Shown: positions 17,661-26,507, counted from the stretch's first letter. The stretch: 64,000 bases of DNA from OLB11 sp041392835 (GCA_041392835.1 JAWKLF010000001.1:558001-622000); one strand, 5' to 3'. Notes: generated by a model from the sequence alone, not told the origin. Program-made: numbers and translations.

Positions 17661-19043
17661 ATGTTTGCTATTGTTGATATTGAAACTTGTGGTTCTAAAT
17701 TTGCCTTGCAGCATGGTCGCATTATAGATATATGTATATTAGTACACGATGGTATATCAGTCATTGATAAATTTTCTACATTAATTAATCCAGACTGCTA
17801 TATTGGTAGTTTTTATACAAAATTATCGGGCATTACAAACGAAATGGTTGCAGATGCTCCTCGTTTTCATGAGATAGCAAAAGATATTTTGAGCTTTACA
17901 GAAGGCCATATCTTCGTGGCACACAATGTTTCGTTTGATTACAATTTTATCAAAGAAGAGTTTGCTTCGCTAGGGTATAAATTTAAAAGCGAAAAACTAT
18001 GCACAGTAAAACTCAGCCGAAAGTTATTGCCTGGAAAAAAATCGTATAGCTTAGGAAATTTGTGCGAAAGCTTAGGTATTCAAATAGAAAACCGACATCG
18101 GGCTGAAGGAGATGCAGTAGCTACTGCCAAATTGTTTGATATACTTATGCAACAAAAAGCTCAAAGCAGATTGTATAAATCGGCCGGTTTGGATAAATTA
18201 ATGACAACTCGAAAAGATAGTATAAAGAAGTATATTTTAAACAAGTTGCCAGACACCTGCGGCGTTTATTATTTTTTAAACAAAAATCAAGAAATAATCT
18301 ATATAGGGAAAAGCGTTAGTATGTATTCTAGAGCACAGAGCCATTATAATAGCGATTTGAAAAAGTCAAAAGAAATGCTACAACTAACTTTTAATGTAGA
18401 TTATGTAGAGACAGGAAGCGAACTAATATCCTTGTTGTATGAATCTGAAGAAATAAAAAAACATAAACCCTTTTTTAATAGAGCAAGAAAAAAAGATACA
18501 TTCACGCATGGTATAGAGTTGTATATGCAAGATGAAATTAAACAGCTTAGAATAGTGCCTTATGAAGAAGCGAGCTTTTGTCTTCAAGTTTTTAATTCGT
18601 ATGAAGCGGCACGAGAATGTTTGAATACATGGATAGAAGAGCATCATTTGTGTTTGCGATATTGTGGATTATCCAACACGGATCAACTTGGGCATCCATG
18701 TTTTCATGCACAAATCCAAAAGTGTTTTGGAATCTGTAATCAAGTAGAAACACCCACCGAATACAATGAAAGAGTACTAAAAATTGAAGAAAAATTATCA
18801 TATCCGCATAGCCATTTTTTAATATTAGAAAGAGGAAGGCATGAACAAGAATGGTCTTTTGTGTGGATAGACAACAAAAGGTATAAAGGCTTTGGCTATA
18901 TTGATAAAGAAATGACCTTGTACCATCCAGAGGATATAGCTGGCTACATAACATCAAATGAAGTATATCCGGACTCAGATATAATAATCAGACAGTATCT
19001 CAAACAGCATAAAAAATATATAATTAAGAAATTGCAGTATTAA
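17661..19043 (+). CDS. DEDDh exonuclease / GIY-YIG endonuclease fusion (DnaQ-UvrC/Cho-like)
   Basis: The 460-residue product joins two nuclease domains. Residues 1-170 form a DnaQ/PolC-epsilon-type 3'-5' exonuclease with DIETCG (6-11), AHNVSFDYNF (88-97) and the final HRAEGDA (146-152). Residues about 195-285 form a GIY-YIG domain as in UvrC and Cho: LPDTCGVYYF, IYIGKS (213-218) and a distal SLLYESEEIKKHKP, where the Glu is the expected metal ligand. The C-terminus (about 290-460) resembles the rest of the Cho/UvrC N-terminal half, with a short Cys segment (PCFHAQIQKCFGIC). Such fusions are known in Bacteroidota and Actinobacteria. A role in nucleotide excision repair is likely. UvrC's HhH motifs and C-terminal nuclease domain are missing. 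Confidence 0.9.
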   Translation: MFAIVDIETCGSKFALQHGRIIDICILVHDGISVIDKFSTLINPDCYIGSFYTKLSGITNEMVADAPRFHEIAKDILSFTEGHIFVAHNVSFDYNFIKEEFASLGYKFKSEKLCTVKLSRKLLPGKKSYSLGNLCESLGIQIENRHRAEGDAVATAKLFDILMQQKAQSRLYKSAGLDKLMTTRKDSIKKYILNKLPDTCGVYYFLNKNQEIIYIGKSVSMYSRAQSHYNSDLKKSKEMLQLTFNVDYVETGSELISLLYESEEIKKHKPFFNRARKKDTFTHGIELYMQDEIKQLRIVPYEEASFCLQVFNSYEAARECLNTWIEEHHLCLRYCGLSNTDQLGHPCFHAQIQKCFGICNQVETPTEYNERVLKIEEKLSYPHSHFLILERGRHEQEWSFVWIDNKRYKGFGYIDKEMTLYHPEDIAGYITSNEVYPDSDIIIRQYLKQHKKYIIKKLQY

Positions 19044-19057
19044 GTCTAAATGCTTAG

Positions 19058-19699
19058 TTACAAGGCATCATTGATATGTTTGCTTATTTTGGAAGCATGG
19101 GTCATAATCATAAAGTGGCTACCATTTTCTATTATTACATCTGCGTTTATATATCGTATAGGAAACAATAAGTCTTTGTTACCATGTATATGTATAGTAT
19201 CCAAGGGCTTGTATTCATTTTTCCAATTGAGAATTGTATGTAAGGACCAAGTCAGATAATAGGAGTCGGTTTTGTCTATCATTTCATTGAGATAAGCTTT
19301 CATATTAGGTGTGTGAACACCAAAAAGATAATGTAAAAAAGCTTTCTTTTTTTTGATTAATGAAGAAAATCCTAAGCGATGTATTTGGAGTTTTCCAGCT
19401 AGTTTAAAATACCAAGGTAGTTCCTGAAAAGAGGAAACACTAGAAACAAGAATAATTTTTTTTGCAGGAAAAAGCTTGTTTATTTCTATAGCCATAATGC
19501 CTCCAAACGATAAGCCTATTAGAGCAAAAGCTTGTTTTTTGTCAATGGATTCAGCCATGCGTAGCGCATATTCAGATAAGCTTTCTTTTTTTTTAGGTAC
19601 TAACCAATCGATATGAAATATATGATGCTTTGAATCTAATTGTATACGCTGAAACGCTTGCCTATCTGCACCTAAACCACTTATAAAATAGACATTCAT
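19058..19699 (-). CDS. Alpha/beta hydrolase-fold protein
   Basis: This is a compact 213-residue alpha/beta hydrolase. The nucleophile elbow is GLSFGG (Ser 64), the acid is probably in HGNKDLLFP, and the base is in ENGSHFMIM near the C-terminus, so the Ser-Asp-His triad looks complete. FISGLGADRQAF near the start carries the oxyanion-hole type glycine turn. There is no signal peptide, hence it is probably cytoplasmic. It is the third gene of a minus-strand group after hutH and the FeoA-like gene, with a 19-base gap. The substrate is unknown. It converges on the exonuclease gene, with 14 bases between the stops. Confidence 0.82.
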   Translation of the reverse strand: MNVYFISGLGADRQAFQRIQLDSKHHIFHIDWLVPKKKESLSEYALRMAESIDKKQAFALIGLSFGGIMAIEINKLFPAKKIILVSSVSSFQELPWYFKLAGKLQIHRLGFSSLIKKKKAFLHYLFGVHTPNMKAYLNEMIDKTDSYYLTWSLHTILNWKNEYKPLDTIHIHGNKDLLFPIRYINADVIIENGSHFMIMTHASKISKHINDAL

Positions 19700-19718
19700 A
19701 GGAATTACTTTTTGGGGG

Positions 19719-19952
19719 TTAGCTAATTTCTTCGACCAATATTTTTTCTGCTTCTTCTTTGCGAAGACTAAGTTGGTAACCAGCTACATATATGGCTATA
19801 GGGTCGCCAAATGGTGCCGAAAGTTCTACTGTAATCTCTTCATCTGGTACACAGCCCATCTCAAGAAGGTAAACGTATAACTCTGTATCACCAAAGCTTC
19901 TAATTATTGCTTTTTGATTAAACGGTAATTCAGAAAGTTTTTTTAATATCAT
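19719..19952 (-). CDS. FeoA-domain protein (stand-alone)
   Basis: This 77-residue protein has the FeoA SH3-like fold pattern: LSELPFNQKAIIRSF, LLEMGCVPDEEITVE, APFGDPIAIYVAGYQLSLRKEEAEKI. FeoA assists the ferrous iron permease FeoB or occurs as a small regulator-like domain. No feoB is in the window, and the gene lies 6 bases after hutH and 19 bases before a hydrolase gene, so a role in iron transport cannot be assumed. The length equals one complete FeoA domain. Confidence 0.85.
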   Translation of the reverse strand: MILKKLSELPFNQKAIIRSFGDTELYVYLLEMGCVPDEEITVELSAPFGDPIAIYVAGYQLSLRKEEAEKILVEEIS

Positions 19953-19958
19953 ATGTAT

Positions 19959-21431
19959 TTATGCTAATTTATAAGTATTCATAAATGAAATACTTTTTTG
20001 TATATCATCATGAATGATTCTGTCTTTTGTTATTAAGGGAACTTCTTGTCTATATGCGGTAAGTAAATTTTCTATGATAGTAGAGGAACATTTAGGACTA
20101 CGGAAAGATATGGCTTGAGCAGCATTTAATAATTCTATTGCTAATACAATTTCAGTGTTTTTGACTACTTCAAACAATTTTGTTGCAGCATTAGCACCCA
20201 TACTTACATGATCTTCTTGGCCATTGCTACTCACTATACTATCTACACTAGCTGGCGTGCAAAGTTGTTTGTTTTTGCTTACTACAGATGCGGCAGTGTA
20301 TTGTGCTATCATAAGTCCACTATCCAAGCCTGCGCTTTTTACTAAGAATGGGGGCAGATTTCTTTGTCCGCTTATTAATAAATAAATTCTACGTTCGGAT
20401 ATGCTTGCCAATTCGGCTATAGCTATGGCCAAATAATCTAAATTGATAGCTAAAGGTTGTCCATGGAAATTGCCACCACTAACAATTTTATCTTCCGAAG
20501 GAAATATTAATGGATTATCTGTTACAGCATTAATTTCTTGTTCTACTATTTTTGATACATGCGATACGGCATCTCGTGTAGCACCATGTACTTGTGGTAT
20601 GCATCTAAAACTATAGGGGTCTTGTACTTGCGTTTTAGTTCCTTGAGCTATTTCGCTACCTTGTAATAGGCGTAGCATATTTAGAGCAACTTCTTTTTGC
20701 CCTTCATGATTTCGAATATTGTGTATAGAATCTGTAAAGGGTTCTAAGGTGGCATCAAAACCATCAAATGAAATGGCGGCTATGGTATCGGCCCAAGCTA
20801 ATAAGGATTGAATTTTTTGCAAACACCATACTGCATAGCTACTCATAAACTGTGTGCCATTGAGCAAGGCTAATCCTTCTTTGCTTTGTAGTTTTATAGG
20901 CTCCGTACTTAGAGAAGCCGAAGGATGCAGATTGCTATCTATATACACCATACCTTTGTTGAGTAGGGGCAAAGCCAAATGAGCCAAAGGAGCCAAGTCG
21001 CCACTGGCACCCAAAGAGCCTTGCTGATATATGACTGGTAAAATATTTTGATTATACATCATAATAAGGCGATTGACCAAGGGAAGGCTAACTCCACTAT
21101 GACCATATACAAAATTTTTGATTTTGAGCAAAAGCATGATTTTCACAATATCAAGAGGCACTTCTTGGCCTACACCACAAGCATGGCTAAGTACTAAGTT
21201 TTCTTGTAGTTGTTGTATGTCTTGCGACGAAATTTTTACATTGCACAAACTCCCAAAACCCGTATTGATGCCATAATACACTTTGCTTTCGTCTTGCATT
21301 TTCTGATCCAAATAATGCCTACAAGTTTGAATGTTTTCTATAGCTTCAGACGAAAGTGCTATGTCTTTATGAATAATAGTTGCTATGTCTTGTATGCTTG
21401 TATGCTCCGTGCCTAAAACATGTGTATTCAT
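19959..21431 (-). CDS. hutH: Histidine ammonia-lyase
   Basis: The 490-residue enzyme would deaminate L-histidine to urocanate and ammonia. The MIO prosthetic group forms from Ala-Ser-Gly 142-144 in GSLGASGDLAPLAHL. YYGINTGFGSL holds the catalytic Tyr. The histidine-specific features are NLVLSHACGVG and SNGQEDHVSMG (Glu where phenylalanine and tyrosine lyases have Gln or another residue), which argues against a tyrosine lyase. The usual hutU, hutI and hutG genes are not in the window. A TACCTTTG -7 box lies at 21456-21449, 18 bases before the ATG, and a FeoA-like gene follows after 6 bases. Confidence 0.93.
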   Translation of the reverse strand: MNTHVLGTEHTSIQDIATIIHKDIALSSEAIENIQTCRHYLDQKMQDESKVYYGINTGFGSLCNVKISSQDIQQLQENLVLSHACGVGQEVPLDIVKIMLLLKIKNFVYGHSGVSLPLVNRLIMMYNQNILPVIYQQGSLGASGDLAPLAHLALPLLNKGMVYIDSNLHPSASLSTEPIKLQSKEGLALLNGTQFMSSYAVWCLQKIQSLLAWADTIAAISFDGFDATLEPFTDSIHNIRNHEGQKEVALNMLRLLQGSEIAQGTKTQVQDPYSFRCIPQVHGATRDAVSHVSKIVEQEINAVTDNPLIFPSEDKIVSGGNFHGQPLAINLDYLAIAIAELASISERRIYLLISGQRNLPPFLVKSAGLDSGLMIAQYTAASVVSKNKQLCTPASVDSIVSSNGQEDHVSMGANAATKLFEVVKNTEIVLAIELLNAAQAISFRSPKCSSTIIENLLTAYRQEVPLITKDRIIHDDIQKSISFMNTYKLA

Positions 21432-21448
21432 GTAGTATCAATTTGGAG

Positions 21449-21456
21449 CAAAGGTA
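21449..21456 (-). promoter_or_regulatory. Putative -7 box of hutH
   Basis: TACCTTTG on the minus strand, 17 bases upstream of the hutH ATG. No TTG at standard spacing was found. Confidence 0.45.
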
Positions 21457-21536
21457 ATGTCTATTTAAAACATACAGTCAGGATATGAAGTAAACTAACA
21501 AGACTTATGTAAAAAGTATAGTACTTGTTTTAAACA

Positions 21537-21569
21537 TTGTGTTCTTTATCCCGAATTGATTTACTTTTG
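21537..21569 (+). promoter_or_regulatory. Bacteroidota-type promoter of the PhyH-like gene
   Basis: TTG at 21537-21539, 22 bases, then TACTTTTG at 21562-21569. The ATG at 21579 follows by only 9 bases, so the transcript would be nearly leaderless unless translation starts at the next in-frame ATG (21624). Confidence 0.5.
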
Positions 21570-21578
21570 AACTATACT

Positions 21579-22526
21579 ATGAAGAATTTTTCGACTTTTT
21601 TTAGAAGAATCAAGTTTGCCTACATGGCATATAATTTTTTTCATAAAAAAGAATTAATACACAATGTGGCGGTGTATAAAAAATTGGGTATTTCTAAAAA
21701 ATATTATGCTTCCGTTTCTAGTAAAGATTTTGAACATATTAAAGAGAAAAATTTGCCCATACATAATTTTGAAAACAAGATAAAATCAACTTCTATTTTT
21801 CTATCCGCCACCGTAGATACCAAGCAAAGCATACTTGACTACGAAAAGGAGGGCTATATAGTATTGAAAAACTATTTTCAAAAAAATCAAATGGACGATG
21901 CCATAGCAGAAGTAAATCGATTGTTGCAGGAAAATAAAATTGAGTATAAAAAAACCAATCGAATCATGTTTGCCATACATAAGTCTACACTGTTGCGACA
22001 ATTAGGCGAAGACAAAGCCTTGCGAGAACTATTGGATATACTTATAGGAGGCAAAGCCAAGCTTTTTCAAAGCATTAATTTTACTATGGGTAGTGAGCAA
22101 GATACGCATTCCGATAGTATACATATGACTACATTTCCATTGGGTGGCTTGCTTGGTGTTTGGATAGCTTTAGAAGATATAGAAGAAGACAATGGGCCCT
22201 TGCATTACTACCCCAAGAGCCACAAATTGCCTTACTATCTTAATAGCGATTATGACAACGAAGGAAACGCCTTAATGCTTGGCAAAAAAGATTATGATGA
22301 ATATGAAAATATGATAGCTGAAAAATTGAAAAGCCAACAATTGGAAAAGAAAATATTTACTGCAAAAAAAGGGGATGTGCTGATATGGCATGCCAATTTA
22401 TTGCATGGTGGTGAGCCTCATAGCAATAAAAGTAAAACACGCAATAGCATGGTCTTTCATTTTTACAATCCAAATTGTGTTTGTTATCATGAAATAACAC
22501 AAAGGCCTGCACTCATGCCATTGTAA
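21579..22526 (+). CDS. Phytanoyl-CoA dioxygenase (PhyH) family oxygenase
   Basis: The product is 315 residues from the ATG at 21579; the TTG at 21537 belongs to the promoter. It is a non-haem Fe(II)/2-oxoglutarate oxygenase. The iron-binding motif is in TMGSEQDTHSDSIHM (His-x-Asp), the distal His in LLHGGEPH, and the 2-oxoglutarate-binding Arg in KSKTRNSMVFHFY. LGVWIALEDIEEDNGPLHYYPKSH is the usual PhyH core. The N-terminal 60 residues are basic and aromatic. The substrate cannot be predicted; family members act on fatty acyl-CoA, small metabolites and antibiotics. The gene is divergent from hutH and converges closely on paaG (3 bases between stops). Confidence 0.85.
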   Translation: MKNFSTFFRRIKFAYMAYNFFHKKELIHNVAVYKKLGISKKYYASVSSKDFEHIKEKNLPIHNFENKIKSTSIFLSATVDTKQSILDYEKEGYIVLKNYFQKNQMDDAIAEVNRLLQENKIEYKKTNRIMFAIHKSTLLRQLGEDKALRELLDILIGGKAKLFQSINFTMGSEQDTHSDSIHMTTFPLGGLLGVWIALEDIEEDNGPLHYYPKSHKLPYYLNSDYDNEGNALMLGKKDYDEYENMIAEKLKSQQLEKKIFTAKKGDVLIWHANLLHGGEPHSNKSKTRNSMVFHFYNPNCVCYHEITQRPALMPL

Positions 22527-22529
22527 TAG

Positions 22530-23306
22530 TTATTCACCTTTAAAAAGCGGACTCCTTTTTTCTAAAAAAGCGTTTACACCTTCTTGATAATCGTACGATT
22601 CGGAAGCCAAGAGTTGCATATTGCCTTCTTGATGCAATTGAGATTCTAAGGTATTTTGAAAAGTACCATTTAAAAGTTTTTTAGTAAGTGCTAAAGCTTT
22701 GGTTGGCATATTGGCAAGTTGAAGTGCCAGTTTTTCTACTTCGGTAGCAAAGTTATCGGCAGTGTAGAATGTATAAATCATGCCCATGGCTTGAGCACTA
22801 GCCGCATCTACTTTTTGTCCAGTCATCATGAGTGCTGTAGCTTTTTGCATACCTATGAGTCGAGGTAAAAAATAGGTACCACCGCTATCGGGTATCAAAC
22901 CTATTTTACTAAAAGCTTGTATAAACGAAGCTGCTTCGTGTGCTACTACTATATCACAGGCCAAAGCAATATTAGCACCCGCGCCTGCAGCTACTCCATT
23001 TACGGCTGCTATGACTGGTTTTTCAAGTTTTCTTAGCTTGAGTATAATGGGGTTATAATGTTCTTCTACAATTTGAGAAATGCTAATTCCATTATCATCT
23101 ATGGCTTCGCTCAAATCTTGGCCAGCGCAAAAAGCTTTGCCTTCGCCAGTTAGAACTATGCACCTTACATCTGTATTAGTATTGGCATCTTCGAGTAGTG
23201 TTTGCAATTGCAGTGCCATGTCTCTGCAAAAACTATTAAATTTTTCAGGTCTGTTAAGTGTAAGTGTTAATACTCCTTTTTGGATATTGGATTTAATAAA
23301 ATTCAT
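22530..23306 (-). CDS. paaG: Enoyl-CoA hydratase/isomerase family, PaaG-like
   Basis: This 258-residue crotonase-fold enzyme shows oxyanion-hole segments AFCAGQDLSEA and NGVAAGAGANIALACD. GLIPDSGGTYFLPRLIG is strongly PaaG-like: PaaG isomerises the ring-1,2-epoxide of phenylacetyl-CoA to the oxepin and has an Asp in this segment where classical hydratases have Glu. The phenylacetate assignment is supported by paaB, paaC and paaD at 43897-45486, although these are 20 kb away. A general 2-enoyl-CoA isomerase is the alternative. The gene lies 2 bases after the DUF3857 gene on the same strand, so both may share a transcript. Confidence 0.82.
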   Translation of the reverse strand: MNFIKSNIQKGVLTLTLNRPEKFNSFCRDMALQLQTLLEDANTNTDVRCIVLTGEGKAFCAGQDLSEAIDDNGISISQIVEEHYNPIILKLRKLEKPVIAAVNGVAAGAGANIALACDIVVAHEAASFIQAFSKIGLIPDSGGTYFLPRLIGMQKATALMMTGQKVDAASAQAMGMIYTFYTADNFATEVEKLALQLANMPTKALALTKKLLNGTFQNTLESQLHQEGNMQLLASESYDYQEGVNAFLEKRSPLFKGE

Positions 23307-23308
23307 GA

Positions 23309-25264
23309 TTAATTTTTTTCGAGCACAATAACGATTTTATTAAAATCGGCTGCAGCATTTATTACTTTTTTATACGTTTCATATTCTGAAATGGGGCTAT
23401 GGCTTACGTGATAAATTTCAAAACAAGTTACTTCTAATATATTATCATGTATTGTATAAGAAGATGTAAACTTGCACGATTCTTTTCCGTTTGATGAAGA
23501 TGAAACATCCATGTTGAGTTTATCTGCATTGTTAACAGTGTATCCGTTTGGAATATGTATTTTTAGTTTTCGAGTATATTGGTGCGGATTGGGAATATCC
23601 ATATCATACTTTCTTTCTTTTTCTTGGTACATTTCGGCTTGTCGCCCTATGAGTTCGCCTATTTTGAATAAGTATTTGTTGCCTGCTTTTTCTATAATAT
23701 CAGATGCATGTATAGTAGCTGCAATGCTTGTTGGTTTTTCTTTCATCATACTTTCAAAGTCAGCATTTTCATAAACAAAATTGTCAATGCGTTCATCCTT
23801 TTCGCTTATTCGAATAATTTCTTTGGCCGCATCTTCTTTTTTTTCATTTTCTAATAGCACTAAGGCCGGAAGGATGTCTACAGCGTTTTGACCTAAAAAT
23901 GAATTTTTGATTTGTATGATAGCTGTATCCATATCATTATTAAAATGTACTTCTACATCGTGGTTGTGAAAATTTTGAGAAGAATTTAATTCGGGAATAG
24001 ATTTTTTAGTAGCCTTTGCTGTTTTTACATCACCTAGCGATAGCACACTGATATGCATAGCATCATTGCCACGCCATGTGGAAGGTATATAAGGCGAGCG
24101 ATAGAAAATTTCGTTTGGTGCTAAATATTTTTTTTCTGATGGAAAATAAAAGTAGCAATTGTCTAAATTATCAGGATTGTAAAAATCGTAGTCAAATGGT
24201 TTTTGAAATTTATTGATTGTATATCCAATTTCAAATGGAATTTCAGCAGCTGTAAGTAGAAGCCCTAAAAGTTTTTTAAATCCAGTTTGATTAGTGATTT
24301 TATTTTTTAAAATAAATGCAATGTCTGCTGGGTCTTCAGTATTGACAAAGTCTTGCTGTACAAAATTTGTTTTTACATAGTTTTCAATCCATTGAATTCT
24401 TTCAAAATTGTTTGTAATTTTTTTATAATCTTTATGGTCTAAAATCTTTTTAGCTTCTTTTAGTTCTTTGTCAGAGTATTTATTATAATAGGTATGAATG
24501 TTTTTGGATAAGTCATCCCAAGTGCTTACTCTAATTTGATTATTGGATCTATAAAGGTTGTAAGCAAGGCTATATTCTACACGTGCAAAATGAGGGTAGT
24601 AGCTGGCGTATTTTTCTTCGTTTACAGCATCCAGATTTTCTGTATGAGCCAGTATATGTCTCTTTTCCTTAAGGATAGTGTCTTTGTCTACTTTGGCGTT
24701 ATTATATCCTTTGAGTTCGTATATCAATTCTTTAGGAGTGATAAATTCAAAGCGATTTTGTACTGTAGGAATATTTTCTTGTAAGGTATAAGAACCATAT
24801 TCATTGATGGGCTGTTCTAGTTCTAAAATGTATTCAATTTCGGAACCTCGTTCTACTCCTTCATACGCAAACACTTTATTGAGTCTGTTATTCTCATCTT
24901 TTGTTTCTTTAAATGCCTCAGGTTTTAATTCGATTGCTTTACCACTGGGAGTAATGGTTCTGGCTTTAAGACTTTTGATGGGGTATTTTTCGCTATATCC
25001 TATTTGCATTTTATTAAACGATTCAATTCCTTTTTCGTCATTTACTCGTACAATTCTATGTATTCTACGAGTAGAAGTGGCTCCTTTTGCCGATACTTCT
25101 ATTTCGTATTGTACATCTTCAAGTACAATAATGGCACTTTCTTTCATAAATTCTTTATTTTCTATGGTATGCAACTTGGGATCATTGCTCCATTCTATAG
25201 TTAATAGTTGTGCATGAGATAGTTGAAAGAAAAAACATAAGATGAGGAGTAATTTATATTTCAT
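23309..25264 (-). CDS. DUF3857 and transglutaminase-like exported protein
   Basis: This 651-residue protein begins with a signal peptide (LLLILCFFFQLSHAQ). Residues about 45-210 match the DUF3857 pattern found in Bacteroidota envelope proteins (RRIHRIVRVNDEKGIESF, SLKARTITPSGKAIEL, GSEIEYILELEQP). The next 120 residues fit the transglutaminase-like position, but in NQTGFKKLLGLLLTAAEIP the usual catalytic Cys is replaced (Thr-Gly), so this domain may be inactive. The C-terminal third is a beta-rich DUF3858-like domain. The role is unknown; homologues often sit near cell-surface or polysaccharide loci. paaG follows after 2 bases. Confidence 0.82.
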   Translation of the reverse strand: MKYKLLLILCFFFQLSHAQLLTIEWSNDPKLHTIENKEFMKESAIIVLEDVQYEIEVSAKGATSTRRIHRIVRVNDEKGIESFNKMQIGYSEKYPIKSLKARTITPSGKAIELKPEAFKETKDENNRLNKVFAYEGVERGSEIEYILELEQPINEYGSYTLQENIPTVQNRFEFITPKELIYELKGYNNAKVDKDTILKEKRHILAHTENLDAVNEEKYASYYPHFARVEYSLAYNLYRSNNQIRVSTWDDLSKNIHTYYNKYSDKELKEAKKILDHKDYKKITNNFERIQWIENYVKTNFVQQDFVNTEDPADIAFILKNKITNQTGFKKLLGLLLTAAEIPFEIGYTINKFQKPFDYDFYNPDNLDNCYFYFPSEKKYLAPNEIFYRSPYIPSTWRGNDAMHISVLSLGDVKTAKATKKSIPELNSSQNFHNHDVEVHFNNDMDTAIIQIKNSFLGQNAVDILPALVLLENEKKEDAAKEIIRISEKDERIDNFVYENADFESMMKEKPTSIAATIHASDIIEKAGNKYLFKIGELIGRQAEMYQEKERKYDMDIPNPHQYTRKLKIHIPNGYTVNNADKLNMDVSSSSNGKESCKFTSSYTIHDNILEVTCFEIYHVSHSPISEYETYKKVINAAADFNKIVIVLEKN

Positions 25265-25337
25265 TTGAACTAGTATATTTAGGATAAAAGTAATACGAAG
25301 TATTTAATATTAAATCAGTACCAAATATAAATAATAA

Positions 25338-25362
25338 AAAAGCCACCCCCAAGGTGGCTTTT
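25338..25362 (-). terminator. Rho-independent terminator of the frameshifted small lipoprotein gene
   Basis: Perfect 10-bp inverted repeat AAAAGCCACC / GGTGGCTTTT with a 5-base loop, followed on the minus strand by a run of six T. It lies about 20 bases after the stop at 25384. Confidence 0.85.
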
Positions 25363-25383
25363 AGATAAATAATTTTTTAAAAA

Positions 25384-25580
25384 TTATTTTAAAGAACAAG
25401 TATAACCTGTAGTAGTGTTATAAGCAGTACACCAAGTTTTAGCTGTTGCTTTAGAAGATTTTTGTGTGTAAGTGAAAATTACAGTTCCAGCAGAATCTTT
25501 ACATTCGCAAGTGTAATCTTTTTTGCATGATGTCATAGAGAATGCTCTGCAACGATAGCTAATAAGAATAATTTTTTCAT
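25384..25580 (-). pseudogene. Small Cys-rich lipoprotein gene with a one-base frameshift in the signal peptide
   Basis: From the ATG at 25580 the frame reads MKKLFLLAIVAEHSL and stops. Moving one frame after the tenth codon gives AFSMTSCKKDYTCECKD, a perfect lipobox, and then 45 residues ending YTCSLK before TAA at 25386-25384, followed by a strong terminator. Restoring one G (GCAGAGCA to GCAGGAGCA) gives a continuous lipoprotein signal of about 65 residues. As written, only an internal ATG at 25536 could yield the 50-residue MTSC... peptide, which would stay in the cytoplasm. The mature part has Cys pairs (TCEC, WC, TC) like other small Bacteroidota lipoproteins. The cause may be a true deletion or a base-call error. 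Confidence 0.75.
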
Positions 25581-25703
25581 ATTTATAAAATTTTTAATAA
25601 TGCAAATCTACAATAAGAAAATCAATATAAATACCATTTATAGGGTATTTATTTTATAAAAAAATTAATTTCACAAATCAATATGTATATAAAATAGTTG
25701 AAT

Positions 25704-26507
25704 ATGATAAAGATAATCTTGCAAAATCTGTATATGGTATATGCTTTTTTACTATTGGTAATTTTGATATTGTTGGCAGTACCATTTACGATATTGCTAA
25801 TGCTTTTACCGCTTAAAATAAAAAACACGGGTATGTTTTGGCTACTAAAGGCCATATCTAATGCCTGGTTTTTTTTGACAGGTATGTATCCTCAGAAATT
25901 TCATAAAAATAAAATAGACAAGAAGCATAGTTATGTCATTATTCCTAATCATTCTTCCTTTATAGACGCTGGAATTATATACTCAGCACTCTTTCATCCT
26001 TTCAAAACATTGGGAAAGGTAGAGGTGGAAAAAGTACCAATTTATAATATTATATATAGAACCGTAGTGATTTCTGTAGATAGATCGTCTTTGAAAAATA
26101 AGGCTATAAGTTTTAGAAAAATGCTACAAACCTTAGATGAAGGCATTTCTATTTTGATTTTTCCCGAAGGTTCATTTCCTGATACACCTCAAGACAGCTT
26201 ATTGCCATTTCAAAATGGCGCTTTTTCATTGGCTATAACCAAGCAGTGCGAGCTACTACCTATTTTGTTTTTGGATGCTCCTGCACGTCTGCATCCAAGC
26301 AAAATAAACCAAATATATCCTGGCCCCAATCGAATTGTTTATTTACCCACCATTTCTACCTTAAATTTGACAAAAGAAGCTGTTTCGTCGCTAAAAGAAT
26401 ATACAGCAACATATATGCAAGCCTGTTTGAGTTTTTGCAAAAATAACAATATAGAAAATGTTTGGGACTATGCTCAAAATTGGAAAAAGAGCCATTGTAT
26501 AGTATGA
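25704..26507 (+). CDS. plsC: 1-acyl-sn-glycerol-3-phosphate acyltransferase (PlsC family)
   Basis: The product is 267 residues from the ATG at 25704 (a TTG two codons upstream is less likely). PlsC-type enzymes transfer an acyl chain to lysophosphatidate during phospholipid synthesis at the cytoplasmic membrane. One or two N-terminal hydrophobic helices (about residues 10-36) precede the catalytic HSSFID motif (His 83, Asp 88), IFPEGSF supplies the second conserved block, and LPILFLDAP the later one. The family also includes ornithine-lipid and other lyso-lipid acyltransferases, so the acceptor is uncertain. It stands upstream of the NagZ-like gene but that gene has its own promoter. Confidence 0.85.
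   Translation: MIKIILQNLYMVYAFLLLVILILLAVPFTILLMLLPLKIKNTGMFWLLKAISNAWFFLTGMYPQKFHKNKIDKKHSYVIIPNHSSFIDAGIIYSALFHPFKTLGKVEVEKVPIYNIIYRTVVISVDRSSLKNKAISFRKMLQTLDEGISILIFPEGSFPDTPQDSLLPFQNGAFSLAITKQCELLPILFLDAPARLHPSKINQIYPGPNRIVYLPTISTLNLTKEAVSSLKEYTATYMQACLSFCKNNNIENVWDYAQNWKKSHCIV

Noticed and set aside
19959..21431. Tyrosine ammonia-lyase as for flexirubin pigment synthesis
   Set aside because: NQE-type motif (NGQEDHVSMG) and SHACGVG fit histidine lyases, and no pigment or polyketide genes are nearby.
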